64,000 bases of DNA from contig NZ_SGXJ01000008.1 of NCBI RefSeq assembly GCF_004216905.1, forward strand, positions 62,001 to 126,000. The letters run 5' to 3'. Under the pieces are notes generated by a model, which was not told where the DNA came from, did no database searches, and saw only the letters and a program-made list of their open reading frames with translations. The position numbers were made by a program, and so were the translations under genes. The DNA comes from Kribbella sp. VKM Ac-2569 (GTDB taxonomy: Bacteria; Actinomycetota; Actinomycetes; Propionibacteriales; Kribbellaceae). Shown here piece after piece: positions 18,834 to 27,794 of this stretch. Each line of letters opens with the position of its first letter. Position 1 is the stretch's first letter.

Positions 18834-20426
18834 TCAGTTGGCGGGGCGGCGTTCCTGGCGTGTGGCGGGCGGGGCCGACTTCGCGTCGGTGGCCTCCACC
18901 TTCCAGAGATCCTCGTCGAGGAGCTGGAGAGTGTTGGCAGCCTCGGTCTTCTCCTTGCGCCTTCGGGTGTTCACCGGTACGGCGGGGAACGCGCCGGGCA
19001 GGTCCTTGCCCGCCCTGCCACGCAGCCCAACCGGGACACCCGGTGTGTCGCCCTGCTGCCGATCACGCCGACGGTTCCCCGGCGCGATCACGCCGTTGCC
19101 GGGCCGCCCGGCTTTGTTGCTACCGGCACCTGCCGCACCACCCATCGGCGGCATCATCGGCGGCATCCCGCCCGCGCCAGACGCAGCCCCGGCGCCAGTG
19201 CCACCGGCGAGCCCGCTCGGGGCAGCCGGCGCACGCCCGCCCGACAGCGGACCCTGCGACGACGCGGGCTCGGCGACTGCGCGCGGCAGTTGGGAGTCGA
19301 CACCCTTCTGACTGCCTCCGCCACCGGGAACACCCGGCAGACCGCCGCCGACCCCACCGCCAGGAACCTTGCCGACACCGCGTCCGCCGGTGGATCCGCC
19401 CGGTACCGCACCCACCGGCAGCGTGCTCATCGGCGGCACAACCGGCGTGTGGGTAGGCGGCACGGTCGCCACGTTCGGCAGCGACCCCTCGAACCGGGGG
19501 ACCGCCGTCGAGGCCGCAGGCATCCCGGCCAACCCGGCGCCGCCACCGGGCACCCCCGGAATCGATCCCGCACCGGAACCCCCCGACCCACCGGCCCCTT
19601 CCATCCCGCCCGCGCCTCCACCGGCACCGGCATCCTGCGCCCCGCCACCTTGGTCGGCCGGCCCCGCCTGTTGGCCACCGGGGTCAGCGGCCGCCGGGTC
19701 GGCACCCGTAGGCCCGCCTGGCGAGCTGGGCACAGAGGGTGTGCTGGTCGGGGCCTTCGTCGTGGGCGCTCCGTTCCTGCTGCCGGGACCGTCCCACTTC
19801 AGCTTCTGCGCGTCGGAAGTCACGAACGACCCCGCGAGGCTGTACTTCCCCGCGAGCCCGATCATCGCGTCACCTGCCGCCTGCAACGGTTCCCGGGCCT
19901 TGCCCGCCCAGTAGGCTTCGTCAACGGAATGGGGAGCGGCACCGTACACCGATGCTGTCCCTTGCAACGAAGGGTTCGCCCCCGCGGCCTTCGCCGCGTT
20001 GTACTGCTCCACCACCTTGTTGAGTTCTTCTCTTTTCGTCTCGACGGTTGTGGCCGTCGTCCTGATCTGCCCCGCGAGGGCGTTGAGCACACCCTGCACC
20101 GGAGCCATGGCGTCGTACGACGTCGAGAGTGATGCTTCGGTGATTGTCCGTGCAGCCACGAAGTCCTTGGAGTCCTCGCTGCGCCAGTCCTGCAGCAGGG
20201 TCTCGGTGACCGAGTGGAGCTGCAGATGTGCGGAGTTGACGGCATCCGCGGACGAGTTCCACATGATTCCCGCTGTCTCCAGCGGAGTGCTGAGTTGCGC
20301 GTCCGTCTGCATCATCGTGGAGAGCGTCGTCATCAGATCGACGCACGCCTGGACCGTCTGCGCACCACCGATCTGGCTGGTCACGGTGCTGATGGACGAA
20401 GCGCCTCCGCCTTCTGCGTCAGCCAT
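18834..20426 (-). CDS. PPE-like ESX substrate with Gly/Pro-rich C-terminal half
   Basis: 530-aa protein. The first 210 residues are helical, with a WXG/PPE-like layout: MWNSSADAVNSAH near 55, LLQDWRSEDSKDFVAA near 90, long amphipathic helices (TTATTVETKREELNKVVEQY), and YWAGKAREPL near 178. Residues about 225-500 are low-complexity Gly/Pro/Ala/Ser, then a short basic C-terminus ending ATRQERRPAN. Such proteins are secreted substrates or cell-surface parts of ESX systems; it could also be an EspB-like protein. The start is ATG 20426 with GGAGG upstream, overlapping the preceding stop by ATGA. It is the last gene of an eccC / small helical / PPE-like operon. Confidence 0.75.
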   Translation of the reverse strand: MADAEGGGASSISTVTSQIGGAQTVQACVDLMTTLSTMMQTDAQLSTPLETAGIMWNSSADAVNSAHLQLHSVTETLLQDWRSEDSKDFVAARTITEASLSTSYDAMAPVQGVLNALAGQIRTTATTVETKREELNKVVEQYNAAKAAGANPSLQGTASVYGAAPHSVDEAYWAGKAREPLQAAGDAMIGLAGKYSLAGSFVTSDAQKLKWDGPGSRNGAPTTKAPTSTPSVPSSPGGPTGADPAAADPGGQQAGPADQGGGAQDAGAGGGAGGMEGAGGSGGSGAGSIPGVPGGGAGLAGMPAASTAVPRFEGSLPNVATVPPTHTPVVPPMSTLPVGAVPGGSTGGRGVGKVPGGGVGGGLPGVPGGGGSQKGVDSQLPRAVAEPASSQGPLSGGRAPAAPSGLAGGTGAGAASGAGGMPPMMPPMGGAAGAGSNKAGRPGNGVIAPGNRRRDRQQGDTPGVPVGLRGRAGKDLPGAFPAVPVNTRRRKEKTEAANTLQLLDEDLWKVEATDAKSAPPATRQERRPAN

Positions 20427-20842
20427 CAGTGGCCTCCTTCCGGGGCGGGATTGGGACGTGGGTGGTCGAGTTGGTAGATGACCGCGTGACCGGGGTCGAA
20501 CACCTGGTTCGGCCGGACGTTGCCTTCCAGCGGTTTCAGGAGCTTGGTCAGACGGGCCTTGGTCACCTCGACGTTCCGGTCCAGCGCGCCGCCGATCTCG
20601 GTGATCGCGGACTGGTAGCCCTGCAGGCCGTCAGCGGTGTTCGACATGTACTGAACGAGCGTGTTGCGGGCATCTCGTTCGGTCTTCATGAAGGCGACGC
20701 TCTCGGCCGTTCCGCCTCCGGCGGCCGGCGATGCCGAGTTGTTTCCGGCCTCCCGCATCTTCGCCGAGAAGTCGTCCGTCACGCTGGCCAGGCCGCTGCC
20801 GGCTATCTGGAATGCTTCTGTTCTGGCGTCTAGGTCCGCCAT
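20426..20842 (-). CDS. Small helical ESX-associated protein
   Basis: 138-aa protein, mostly helical for residues 1-110 (MADLDARTEAFQIAGSGLAS, SVAFMKTERDARNTLVQYMS, ITEIGGALDRNVEVTKARLT), ending in a short Pro-rich tail. The layout resembles WXG100/EspC-like ESX proteins, though no W-x-G is present. Its start overlaps the eccC stop (ATGA at 20842) and its stop overlaps the PPE-like start (ATGA at 20426). It is therefore co-translated with the PPE-like protein and may be its partner. GGAGG lies 5 nt before the start. Confidence 0.75.
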   Translation of the reverse strand: MADLDARTEAFQIAGSGLASVTDDFSAKMREAGNNSASPAAGGGTAESVAFMKTERDARNTLVQYMSNTADGLQGYQSAITEIGGALDRNVEVTKARLTKLLKPLEGNVRPNQVFDPGHAVIYQLDHPRPNPAPEGGH

Positions 20843-23800
20843 CAGTCCTCCTTGGTCGGTGAGTTGGTCAGTTGGATCAGTTGGTTGGTGCCTTGACGGG
20901 TGATCAGCCAGCCGCGGCCGGGTGGCATCGGCTGGGCTCGGAGACCGCCGAGGAGGGGACCCTCCTCGCGGCTGCCGGACATCAGCAGGCCTGGCGAGCC
21001 CACGTCTCGCATCCGGGCCAGAACGGGCTCGAACAGCCCGCGCATGGCGCCGCCGGTCCGGCGGGCCACGTAGATCCGCAGACCGAGGTCGGCGGCTTGC
21101 GGGATGAACGGCAACAGCGGCATCAGCGGATGGTTCTCCGCGGAGGCCACAAGGTCGTAGTCGTCGATCAGGACGAACAGCTCGGGCCCTTCCCACCAGC
21201 TCCGTTCACGCAGCTGTTCGGCAGTGATCTCGGGACCAGGCAGCCGTTCCTGCAGGACGTTGGCCAGGCCGTTGATGAGCTCGGCCGTGACCGCGTGGTT
21301 GGCGCCGTAGCCCAGCAGGTGCTCACTCTCGACATCACCCAACAGGCTGCGCCGGTGATCGACGACCAGCAGTCGTGCCTGCTCCGGCGTGTAGGTCTCC
21401 CGGATCCGATGCGCCATCGTCCGCAGGAAGCCCGACTTCCCGGCACCGGTATCGCCCAGGAGAATGAACGTCGGGTCGGCGTTCGGGTTGAGCAGCACCG
21501 CCTCCAGGCTGCGCTCCGCGACGCCGACAGCCAACCCGTGCTCGCGGGAGCTGGCGCCGTCGTTGGTCACGTACGGCACGTCACCGGGCAGCAGCTTGAC
21601 CTCCGGCGCCGGCTTGCCCGGCCAGGCTTCCTTGACGGCGGCAACGAGTTCATTCAGGCCGACGGAGACCCGGTCCTCGCTGTCGGTGAGTCGCGGTGCT
21701 GCGATCAGGAAGTGGTGCTTGTTCGTCGTGACACCGCGCCCGGGTGCATGTTCCGGGACGAGCGCCGCCGTTCGGCGGTCGATCAGAGAGTCGATCGGGT
21801 CGCCCAGCCGCAGTTCGAGTTTCGTACCGCACAGGTCGCGGATGTTGGTCCGCAGATCGAACCAGCGCGCGACGCTGATGATCAGGTGCACGCCGTACGC
21901 GAGACCGCGGGTGGCCAGGTCGCCGAGCGCCTGCTCGAGGTCCTCGAAGTCGTTGCGGATCGTCTGCCATCCGTCGATCACCAGGAAGACGTCGCCGTAC
22001 GGCGAATCGCCCGCCTCGCCCCGCCGACGCCGTTCGCGGTACGTCGCCATGCTGTCGATACCGTCCTGCGCGAAGCGTTTCTCCCGCTCGGCGATGATCC
22101 CGAGCAACTCGATGACGGTTCGGCGTACGGCGTTGGTGTCCTGCCGACCCGCGGTCGTTCCGATGTGCGGCAGGTCGCGCAGGCTGGACAGCACGCCACC
22201 GCCGAAGTCGAGGCAGTAGAACTGCACTTCCTCGGGCGTGTGGGTCAGGGCGAGGCCCGTGATGATGCCGGCCAGCGCGGTGCTCTTGCCGGTGTGCGGG
22301 GCACCCGCGACCGCGACGTGACCGGCTCCGCCCGACAGGTCCAGCAGCAACGGGTCGCGGCGCTGGTCGAGCGGCCGGTCGACGACGCCGGCGACCGTCT
22401 GCAGCCGGCCCGTGACGAACGAGTTTCCGGGATCCTGGGCGAGCTGCGAGATCACCTCGCCCAGCGCCGGCGGCCTGTCCAGCGGAGGCAGCCAGATCTG
22501 GCGGGCCGGCGTACCCCGGCCTTCCAGACGATCGACGAGGATCTCCAGCAGCGTGTCGCCACCGGACTCGTCGAAGACACCGTCCGGATCGTCGTCCTCC
22601 TCGACTTCTTCGGTGATCGCCGGGGCGACGTACCGGCTGGAGTAGTCGAGCAGTTCGACCGTGTTGTCCTGCAGCGGCACGCTGTCCGCGGTAGGCCGCC
22701 GGTGGATTCCGGACACGTACGCCGAGCGGAACCGGTCCATCTGTTCGGTGCCGACCTTCAGGAAGCCGTGGCCCGGGGCACGCGGCAGCTTGAATGCGTC
22801 GCTGACGTTCAGCACGGTCCGGCTGTCGATCTCGGAGAAGGTCCGCAGACCGATCCGGAACGACAGGTGTGTCTCCAGCCCGCGCAGTCTGCCTTCCTCC
22901 AGCCGCTGGCTCGCCAGCAGCAGATGTACGCCGAGCGATCTGCCGACGCGTCCGATCTGGACGAACATGTCGATGAAGTCGGGACGGGCGGTCAGCAACT
23001 CGGAGAACTCGTCGCAGATCACCAGCAGGGTCGGAACCTCCTCGAGCGGTGCTCCGGCCGTGCGCGCCTTCTCGTAGTCGCGCAACGACGCGAAGTTGCC
23101 TGCGGCCCGGAGCAGCTCCTGACGGCGGAGCAGCTCACCGTTGATCGCATCGCTCATCCGGTCGACCAGATGAAGTTCCTCGGCCAGGTTGGTGATCACC
23201 GCGCTGGTGTGCGGCAGTGCGTCGAGCCTGGTGAAGGTCGCACCGCCCTTGAAGTCGACGAGTGCGAAGTTCAGGGATCGCGGCGGGTGCGTGATGGCGA
23301 GCGCCAGTACCAGGGTCCGAAGGAGCTCGCTCTTGCCCGAACCGGTCGCACCGATCAACAACCCGTGTGGCCCCATGCCCTCCTGGGCCGACTCCTTCAG
23401 GTCGAGTTCGATCGGCTGCCCGTCGGCACGCAGACCGAATCGGACCCGGAGCCGCTCCCGCATCGGCCGTGGCAGCCAAGTGTCGTCGGGATCGAAGTCG
23501 AACGGATCACCCAGATCGAGCAGTTCGGCCAGGCCGAGGTCGGCGCTCAGTGGCTGGTCGCCCTGCGAGCCCGCGGTCAGCCGCAGTGGGGCCAACTGCC
23601 GGGCAAGCCCTTCCACAGCGGCGATGTCGAGGCTGTCGGCCTGGCCGAGATGCTCCTCGCCCTCCATGGTCTCGGCCGCAATGGCGCCGTCGGTGGCGAT
23701 GTCGAGGCTGATCGCTGTCGAGTCGATCGCTCGCGGTGGCGGCACCGTCAGGTCGAGCACCGTCACGCCTTCCAGCCCAGGGCCGACGAGCAGGTGGTCG

Positions 23801-24783
23801 GATCCGTCGATGTCGCCACCGGCCACGACCACCACCAGGTGTGGGCCGGTGACCCGTCCGGCGACGTCCGGATCGAACCGCGGACGATTGCTCACGACGT
23901 CGTCCAGCATCGCCTCGAGCGCGGTGATCGATCCTGCGATCAGCCGGAGCGATCCGAGCGCATCGCTGCGTTCCGGATGCAGGGTGTGCGGCAGCCACTT
24001 GGCCCACTCCCAGTCCTCGAGATCCTCCGCAGCGGCACAGATCGCGATCCGCAGGTTGTCCGGCGCCTGCAGCGTCACCAGTTGCGCGATCATCGCGCGG
24101 ACCATCGCCCGGGACCGTTCCCGATCACCTGGCAGATAGATCCGGCTGAAACCCGTGATCGCGATGGCGAGCGGCAGCCCCGGCACCGTCGAGTACGTCG
24201 CCACGAACCGTCTCAGGGCCAGCGCGGACAGGGGTTCGAGGCGCTCGAGCGGCTGGGTGTCCGGCGGGATCACTGTGGTGGCGGGATTCTGCGAACCGAC
24301 GCCGATCCGGGTGGCGCCGAAGTCCACGTCGTCCTGACGGCGTTCCCACAGCCGGTAACTGCCGGCCAGCGCCCAGAGCGACTCCGGTTCCGGATGCAGG
24401 TAGCCGAGGGCTTCCCGCTGCTGTTCGATCGACCTGCTGAGGCGCATCCGCTGCTGGGCCAGGTGCCGCAGGTACGTCCGCCGGGCCTGGCTCATCTCGG
24501 CCTTGCCGCCACCGGTGCGGGAGAAGAACGCCATCACGATCATGCCCAGCATCGCCAGGCCGAAGAGCCCGAAGATCACGTAGCGCAGGCTGCTGCCGAT
24601 GCTCCCGGAGAACATCAGCATCATCGCGCCCATCATCGCGACCATTGGCAGCACCATCAACATCTGCATCCATTGCCGGCCGCCCGGTTCCGGCACCTCG
24701 GGCGGTGCCTCGAGCAACAGTTCACCGCTCGGGAGCTCCGGGGCGAGCCGCCGCATCGGACGCCGGACCAACATGGTCGCCAT
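20842..24783 (-). CDS. eccC: Type VII secretion ATPase EccC, FtsK/SpoIIIE type, single chain
   Basis: 1313-aa motor ATPase of the ESX system. Two membrane helices (about residues 41-60 and 66-87) are followed by three FtsK/SpoIIIE-type ATPase modules. Their P-loops are GATGSGKSELLR (about 478), GAPHTGKSTAL (about 828) and GDTGAGKSGFLR (about 1108), with Walker B motifs such as LLVICDEFSELL and VFLVIDGW. One chain carries all the modules, unlike systems with split EccCa/EccCb. EccC recognises the C-terminal signals of WXG100 pairs. The start is ATG 24783, with GGAAGGGG upstream. It is divergent from the WXG100 gene across 154 bp and the first gene of a three-gene coupled operon. Confidence 0.95.
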   Translation of the reverse strand: MATMLVRRPMRRLAPELPSGELLLEAPPEVPEPGGRQWMQMLMVLPMVAMMGAMMLMFSGSIGSSLRYVIFGLFGLAMLGMIVMAFFSRTGGGKAEMSQARRTYLRHLAQQRMRLSRSIEQQREALGYLHPEPESLWALAGSYRLWERRQDDVDFGATRIGVGSQNPATTVIPPDTQPLERLEPLSALALRRFVATYSTVPGLPLAIAITGFSRIYLPGDRERSRAMVRAMIAQLVTLQAPDNLRIAICAAAEDLEDWEWAKWLPHTLHPERSDALGSLRLIAGSITALEAMLDDVVSNRPRFDPDVAGRVTGPHLVVVVAGGDIDGSDHLLVGPGLEGVTVLDLTVPPPRAIDSTAISLDIATDGAIAAETMEGEEHLGQADSLDIAAVEGLARQLAPLRLTAGSQGDQPLSADLGLAELLDLGDPFDFDPDDTWLPRPMRERLRVRFGLRADGQPIELDLKESAQEGMGPHGLLIGATGSGKSELLRTLVLALAITHPPRSLNFALVDFKGGATFTRLDALPHTSAVITNLAEELHLVDRMSDAINGELLRRQELLRAAGNFASLRDYEKARTAGAPLEEVPTLLVICDEFSELLTARPDFIDMFVQIGRVGRSLGVHLLLASQRLEEGRLRGLETHLSFRIGLRTFSEIDSRTVLNVSDAFKLPRAPGHGFLKVGTEQMDRFRSAYVSGIHRRPTADSVPLQDNTVELLDYSSRYVAPAITEEVEEDDDPDGVFDESGGDTLLEILVDRLEGRGTPARQIWLPPLDRPPALGEVISQLAQDPGNSFVTGRLQTVAGVVDRPLDQRRDPLLLDLSGGAGHVAVAGAPHTGKSTALAGIITGLALTHTPEEVQFYCLDFGGGVLSSLRDLPHIGTTAGRQDTNAVRRTVIELLGIIAEREKRFAQDGIDSMATYRERRRRGEAGDSPYGDVFLVIDGWQTIRNDFEDLEQALGDLATRGLAYGVHLIISVARWFDLRTNIRDLCGTKLELRLGDPIDSLIDRRTAALVPEHAPGRGVTTNKHHFLIAAPRLTDSEDRVSVGLNELVAAVKEAWPGKPAPEVKLLPGDVPYVTNDGASSREHGLAVGVAERSLEAVLLNPNADPTFILLGDTGAGKSGFLRTMAHRIRETYTPEQARLLVVDHRRSLLGDVESEHLLGYGANHAVTAELINGLANVLQERLPGPEITAEQLRERSWWEGPELFVLIDDYDLVASAENHPLMPLLPFIPQAADLGLRIYVARRTGGAMRGLFEPVLARMRDVGSPGLLMSGSREEGPLLGGLRAQPMPPGRGWLITRQGTNQLIQLTNSPTKED

Positions 24784-24937
24784 CGTCGAACCCCTTCCGT
24801 GAGGTCTGTCCACGAGGATCCTCACGCGTACGGACCGGTGCGTGGACGTGGATGGCAGGAACGTGCCGCCAAGACCTCCCGGTGTCGTGCGCTCCTTAGC
24901 TTTTGAGCGGAAGCACCTGACAAGAAAGGAGACAGTC

Positions 24938-25255
24938 ATGGCCGGAGCCTTCATTCAGGGACTCACGCCCGAGATGGCCCACCACGCCAACCAGACTGCG
25001 GCGTACGCCGAAACACTGGGGGACAACGTCCGCCGGTCGCAGGCGAACACCATGGATCTGGGCGGGTCGATGCGCGGCGAGGCGTACCAGACCAACGTGG
25101 CGGGGCACGAGAACTGGAGCCAGTCCGCAAGCCTGAAGGGCCAGAACCAGGCCGGCGTGCAGTCCGACGGAATGATGCAGATCACGAACATCTACGACCA
25201 GATGAGCGCGGGCAACGTGCACTCGTTCGGCACGGTCAACATGCCCACGGCCTGA
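24938..25255 (+). CDS. WXG100-like ESX substrate
   Basis: 105-aa helical protein encoded divergently from eccC. Residues 1-60 are helical (PEMAHHANQTAAYAETLGDN), with W71 in the middle (HENWSQSASLKGQNQ) where WXG proteins turn, then a second helix and a short tail. It lacks a strict W-x-G. The start is ATG 24938, with AAAGGAG 8 nt upstream. It is followed 21 bp later by a second protein of the same size, so the two probably form a secreted heterodimer. Confidence 0.8.
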   Translation: MAGAFIQGLTPEMAHHANQTAAYAETLGDNVRRSQANTMDLGGSMRGEAYQTNVAGHENWSQSASLKGQNQAGVQSDGMMQITNIYDQMSAGNVHSFGTVNMPTA

Positions 25256-25276
25256 TCGGACAGAGAGGAGACACCG

Positions 25277-25579
25277 ATGGCTGAGATCTTCCAGCAGTTC
25301 GGCGGCATGATGGACGCTGCCCAGGGATACCGGAACCTCGGTCAGGAGCGGATGACCGCCGCTCAGGACCAGGCGAGCGCTGCCAACGCACTCGCGTCCG
25401 GCGCGTGGTGCAGCGAGGACTACACCGACTATTTCGCCAACGTCCAGCTGCAGACCAACGAGACCCACGCACACGGCACGGACGCCGTGCAGCGAGGCAC
25501 GGTGATGGACCAGGTCGTGGCCGACGGCCAGTCCACTCTGGCGACCTGCCGCGGTATCGCGGGCAGCCTGCGGGTCTGA
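25277..25579 (+). CDS. WXG100-like ESX substrate, partner of preceding gene
   Basis: 100-aa helical protein with two helices around the turn SGAWCSEDYTDYF (W44, with Ser instead of Gly in W-x-G). The second helix (TNETHAHGTDAVQRGTVMDQ) is followed by GQSTLATCRGIAGS. The start has GAGGAG 7 nt upstream. It forms an operon with the WXG100-like gene just before it, and a strong terminator hairpin follows. Size, turn Trp and position beside eccC and mycosin make it an ESAT-6/CFP-10-type pair member. Confidence 0.82.
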   Translation: MAEIFQQFGGMMDAAQGYRNLGQERMTAAQDQASAANALASGAWCSEDYTDYFANVQLQTNETHAHGTDAVQRGTVMDQVVADGQSTLATCRGIAGSLRV

Positions 25580-25591
25580 CCGCGTAGCCAG

Positions 25592-25631
25592 CAGATGGGT
25601 CCCGGCCGGAGAATCGGCCGGGACTCATCTG
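25592..25631. terminator. Strong hairpin between convergent WXG100 and mycosin genes
   Basis: CAGATGGGTCCCGGCCG (25592-25608) pairs with CGGCCGGGACTCATCTG (25615-25631) over a 6-nt loop, with one mismatch. It sits between the stops at 25579 and 25640, so it is probably a bidirectional terminator. Confidence 0.85.
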
Positions 25632-25639
25632 TTGCGGGC

Positions 25640-26944
25640 TCAGGCGTCGCGGTCCGAACGGGTGAAGAGGAACTCCGGTGGCAGATCCGCCTGTTCGCCG
25701 CTGGCGTTGTGGGCAATCGCCGATCGACCCACGGCCCAACGGCGGCGGTGCCCCGCTGTCATCAACCACGACAGCAGCACGACGACCGCCATTCCACCGG
25801 CGGCCAGTACGGCGGTGATCCGCGCCCGTGATCCGCGCGACTGCCACCAGGCCGCGAGCGCGAGCGCATGCTCGTCGGGTGGCGGAACGTGGGCCGCAGG
25901 CAACTTCTTCGCCGCGCCGACGGCGAGCCCTTCCGTGACGGCTCGATACGGATCGACGATGCCGGCGCCGTACTCCTGGCTGCCACTCCCGCCGCGGGCC
26001 GGGTCAGCAGTGGCCATCAATCGTTGGGCGACCTGTGCGGCGGTCAGCTTGGGCCACGCGGCCCTCACCAGAGCCGCCGTACCGGCGACGAACGGCGCGG
26101 CGAAGCTCGTGCCGTCCTCGTAGGCTTGCCCGGCGACGCGGGTCGGCGCCAGTACCGAACCGCCCGGTGCGACTAGGTCGACGTACGGACCGACCTGGGA
26201 CGCGCTCACCCGTGCCCCGGCGTTGTCGATCGCGCCGACGCCGATCACCCCCGGATAGGACGCGGGGTAGGACGGGAGTTTCCCGCTGTCGGAGCCTTGC
26301 CCGTTGCCGACCGCCGCGACTACGACGACGTCGTGGGCGACCGCGTAGGCGATCGCCTGGCGGACCGGTCGTTCGTCGCGGAAACCGGCCAGCGAGAGGT
26401 TGATCACCCGGGCCCGGGCGTCGACGGCGTACTTGATGCCCTTGGCAAGGATATTCGGATTGATCTCTTCGGTGTTGCCGGAGTTGTCCGTCTCCCGCTC
26501 GCTGACCCGCACCGGCAGGATCCTGGCCCCAGGGGCAACGCCCGCGAAGCCGACCCCCGGCCGGCCGTCGGCGGCGATGATGCCGGCAACCCCGGTCCCG
26601 TGCGAGATGCAGTCGTAGTTGCCCGGCAGCTTGCCCTTCAGATAGAAGTCGCGGCCGGGAAGGATCTTGCCGGGGCGGTGCAGTTGCGGATGGTCCGCGT
26701 CGACACCCGAGTCGATCACGGCGACCGTGACCCCGCTGCCGGTGCTGAACGGCCAAGCGCGCTGCGGCATCAGGAGCTGTTGCGCCCACGGCAGTGCCTT
26801 CTGCACCGGATGGGCCGGTTCGGCGTTGCGGCATGCGCCCTTCGGAGGCGCGGCGTCCGCCGGTACGGCGGCCACGGCGGGCCCGATGGCCAGTGCACCG
26901 GCCACCGCGGCGGCCCCGAATCGATTCTTCGCGTGGGATCTCAC
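25640..26944 (-). CDS. mycP: Mycosin, type VII secretion subtilisin-like protease
   Basis: 434-aa S8 serine protease. The signal peptide (RSHAKNRFGAAAVAGALAIG) ends near PADA. The catalytic triad is D78 (VAVIDSGVD), H115 (ISHGTGVAG) and S280 (DGTSFAAPF), with oxyanion N214 (AAVGNG). A C-terminal membrane helix (about 378-398) and a basic tail anchor it, as in all mycosins. MycP is needed for stability of the ESX membrane complex. The start is GTG 26944, because the signal peptide begins there; however, AGGAGG abuts it too closely, and TTG 27001 in frame is an alternative. It is divergent from the YbaB-like gene. Confidence 0.93.
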   Translation of the reverse strand: MRSHAKNRFGAAAVAGALAIGPAVAAVPADAAPPKGACRNAEPAHPVQKALPWAQQLLMPQRAWPFSTGSGVTVAVIDSGVDADHPQLHRPGKILPGRDFYLKGKLPGNYDCISHGTGVAGIIAADGRPGVGFAGVAPGARILPVRVSERETDNSGNTEEINPNILAKGIKYAVDARARVINLSLAGFRDERPVRQAIAYAVAHDVVVVAAVGNGQGSDSGKLPSYPASYPGVIGVGAIDNAGARVSASQVGPYVDLVAPGGSVLAPTRVAGQAYEDGTSFAAPFVAGTAALVRAAWPKLTAAQVAQRLMATADPARGGSGSQEYGAGIVDPYRAVTEGLAVGAAKKLPAAHVPPPDEHALALAAWWQSRGSRARITAVLAAGGMAVVVLLSWLMTAGHRRRWAVGRSAIAHNASGEQADLPPEFLFTRSDRDA

Positions 26945-27063
26945 CTCCTGAGCGTCGGAGATCCCCGTCGGGCGTAGTCCCGGGTGGCCGGAAGAGGTCA
27001 ACCGCCTGAGCGCGGCACGTCCCGGCTGCAGACTCTCGTTCGTCCCCAGATCGAGGAGGCAAC

Positions 27064-27447
27064 ATGAGTTCCTTCGGCGCTGAGACCGGCAGCGCGCAGG
27101 CCAGCCGGCTCGAGGACCTGAACCGCGAGACCCGCCGGATTCGTACCACGATGGAAGGCGCGACCGGCACGGCCGAGTCTTCCGACGGCCTGGTCGAGGC
27201 CACCGTCGGTGTGTACGGCGAGTTGGTCGACCTCGTCCTCGACGCCCGGATCTACCGGATGCCGGACGCGGAGGTGCTGGCCGAGCAGATCCGGACGGTG
27301 ATCAACGACGCGCACTCCAAGGCCCAGGACGCCGTCCGCACGAAGCTGACGGACCTCTTCCCGATGGACCTCGACGGCCCGGAGGAATTCGCGTTCGAGC
27401 CGTTCCTGCGGATGGCCGGCCGATCGACCGAGGGCGGAGCCCGCTGA
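27064..27447 (+). CDS. YbaB/EbfC-family protein
   Basis: 127-aa protein like the YbaB/EbfC nucleoid-associated family and its ESX-locus relative EspL. It has an N-terminal helix (SRLEDLNRETRRIRTTMEGA), a beta region with VEATVGVYGELVDLVLD, a Pro-containing loop and a C-terminal helix (VLAEQIRTVINDAHSKAQDA). Relatives in T7SS loci are thought to act as chaperones or stabilisers of effectors. The start has GAGGAGG upstream. The stop overlaps the next start (TGATG at 27445-27449), so it is co-translated with the WXG-like protein and the giant protein. Confidence 0.85.
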   Translation: MSSFGAETGSAQASRLEDLNRETRRIRTTMEGATGTAESSDGLVEATVGVYGELVDLVLDARIYRMPDAEVLAEQIRTVINDAHSKAQDAVRTKLTDLFPMDLDGPEEFAFEPFLRMAGRSTEGGAR

Positions 27448-27794
27448 TGGCCGGCGAGCAGATCAGCCTGCACGGGAGCGGTGGAGACCTCGACATGTTC
27501 CCGTCCGAGACGAATGCGGCGGCGCACGCCATCGGCGACGCCGGCCGCATCCTCGGCGACACCTGGAAGGCGATCGGCCCGGCCCTCGCGGCCGACGAGG
27601 CCGCGGTCGGAACCGGACTGGACGATCTCAGCGCCGCGTTCCGGCAGAACTACAACGCCAGCAAACCACAGTTGGAGAAGCTCGCGGCGGGTGCCGAGGA
27701 GAACTTCACCAAGATGGGCACGAACGCGAACGAGATCGTGGCCAAGTACGTCGAGCTCGCCAACCAGCAGGCCGACCGGTTGCGCAGGGTGTAG
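27447..27794 (+). CDS. WXG100-like small partner of the giant protein
   Basis: 115-aa helical protein: DMFPSETNAAAHAIGDAGRI, then GDTWKAIGPAL (W-K-A in place of W-x-G), and a long second helix (LSAAFRQNYNASKPQLEKLA to ELANQQADRLRRV). It is coupled to the YbaB-like gene before it (TGATG). Its stop TAG overlaps the GTG start of the giant ORF by one base (27794). This tight pairing is typical of a small WXG partner encoded directly before a large T7SS effector that carries its own WXG-like N-terminus. Confidence 0.82.
   Translation: MAGEQISLHGSGGDLDMFPSETNAAAHAIGDAGRILGDTWKAIGPALAADEAAVGTGLDDLSAAFRQNYNASKPQLEKLAAGAEENFTKMGTNANEIVAKYVELANQQADRLRRV

Noticed and set aside
20872..24906. 1344-codon plus-strand frame opposite eccC
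   Set aside because: Eccc has clear ATPase motifs on the other strand; this frame is Gln/Arg/Asp filler.
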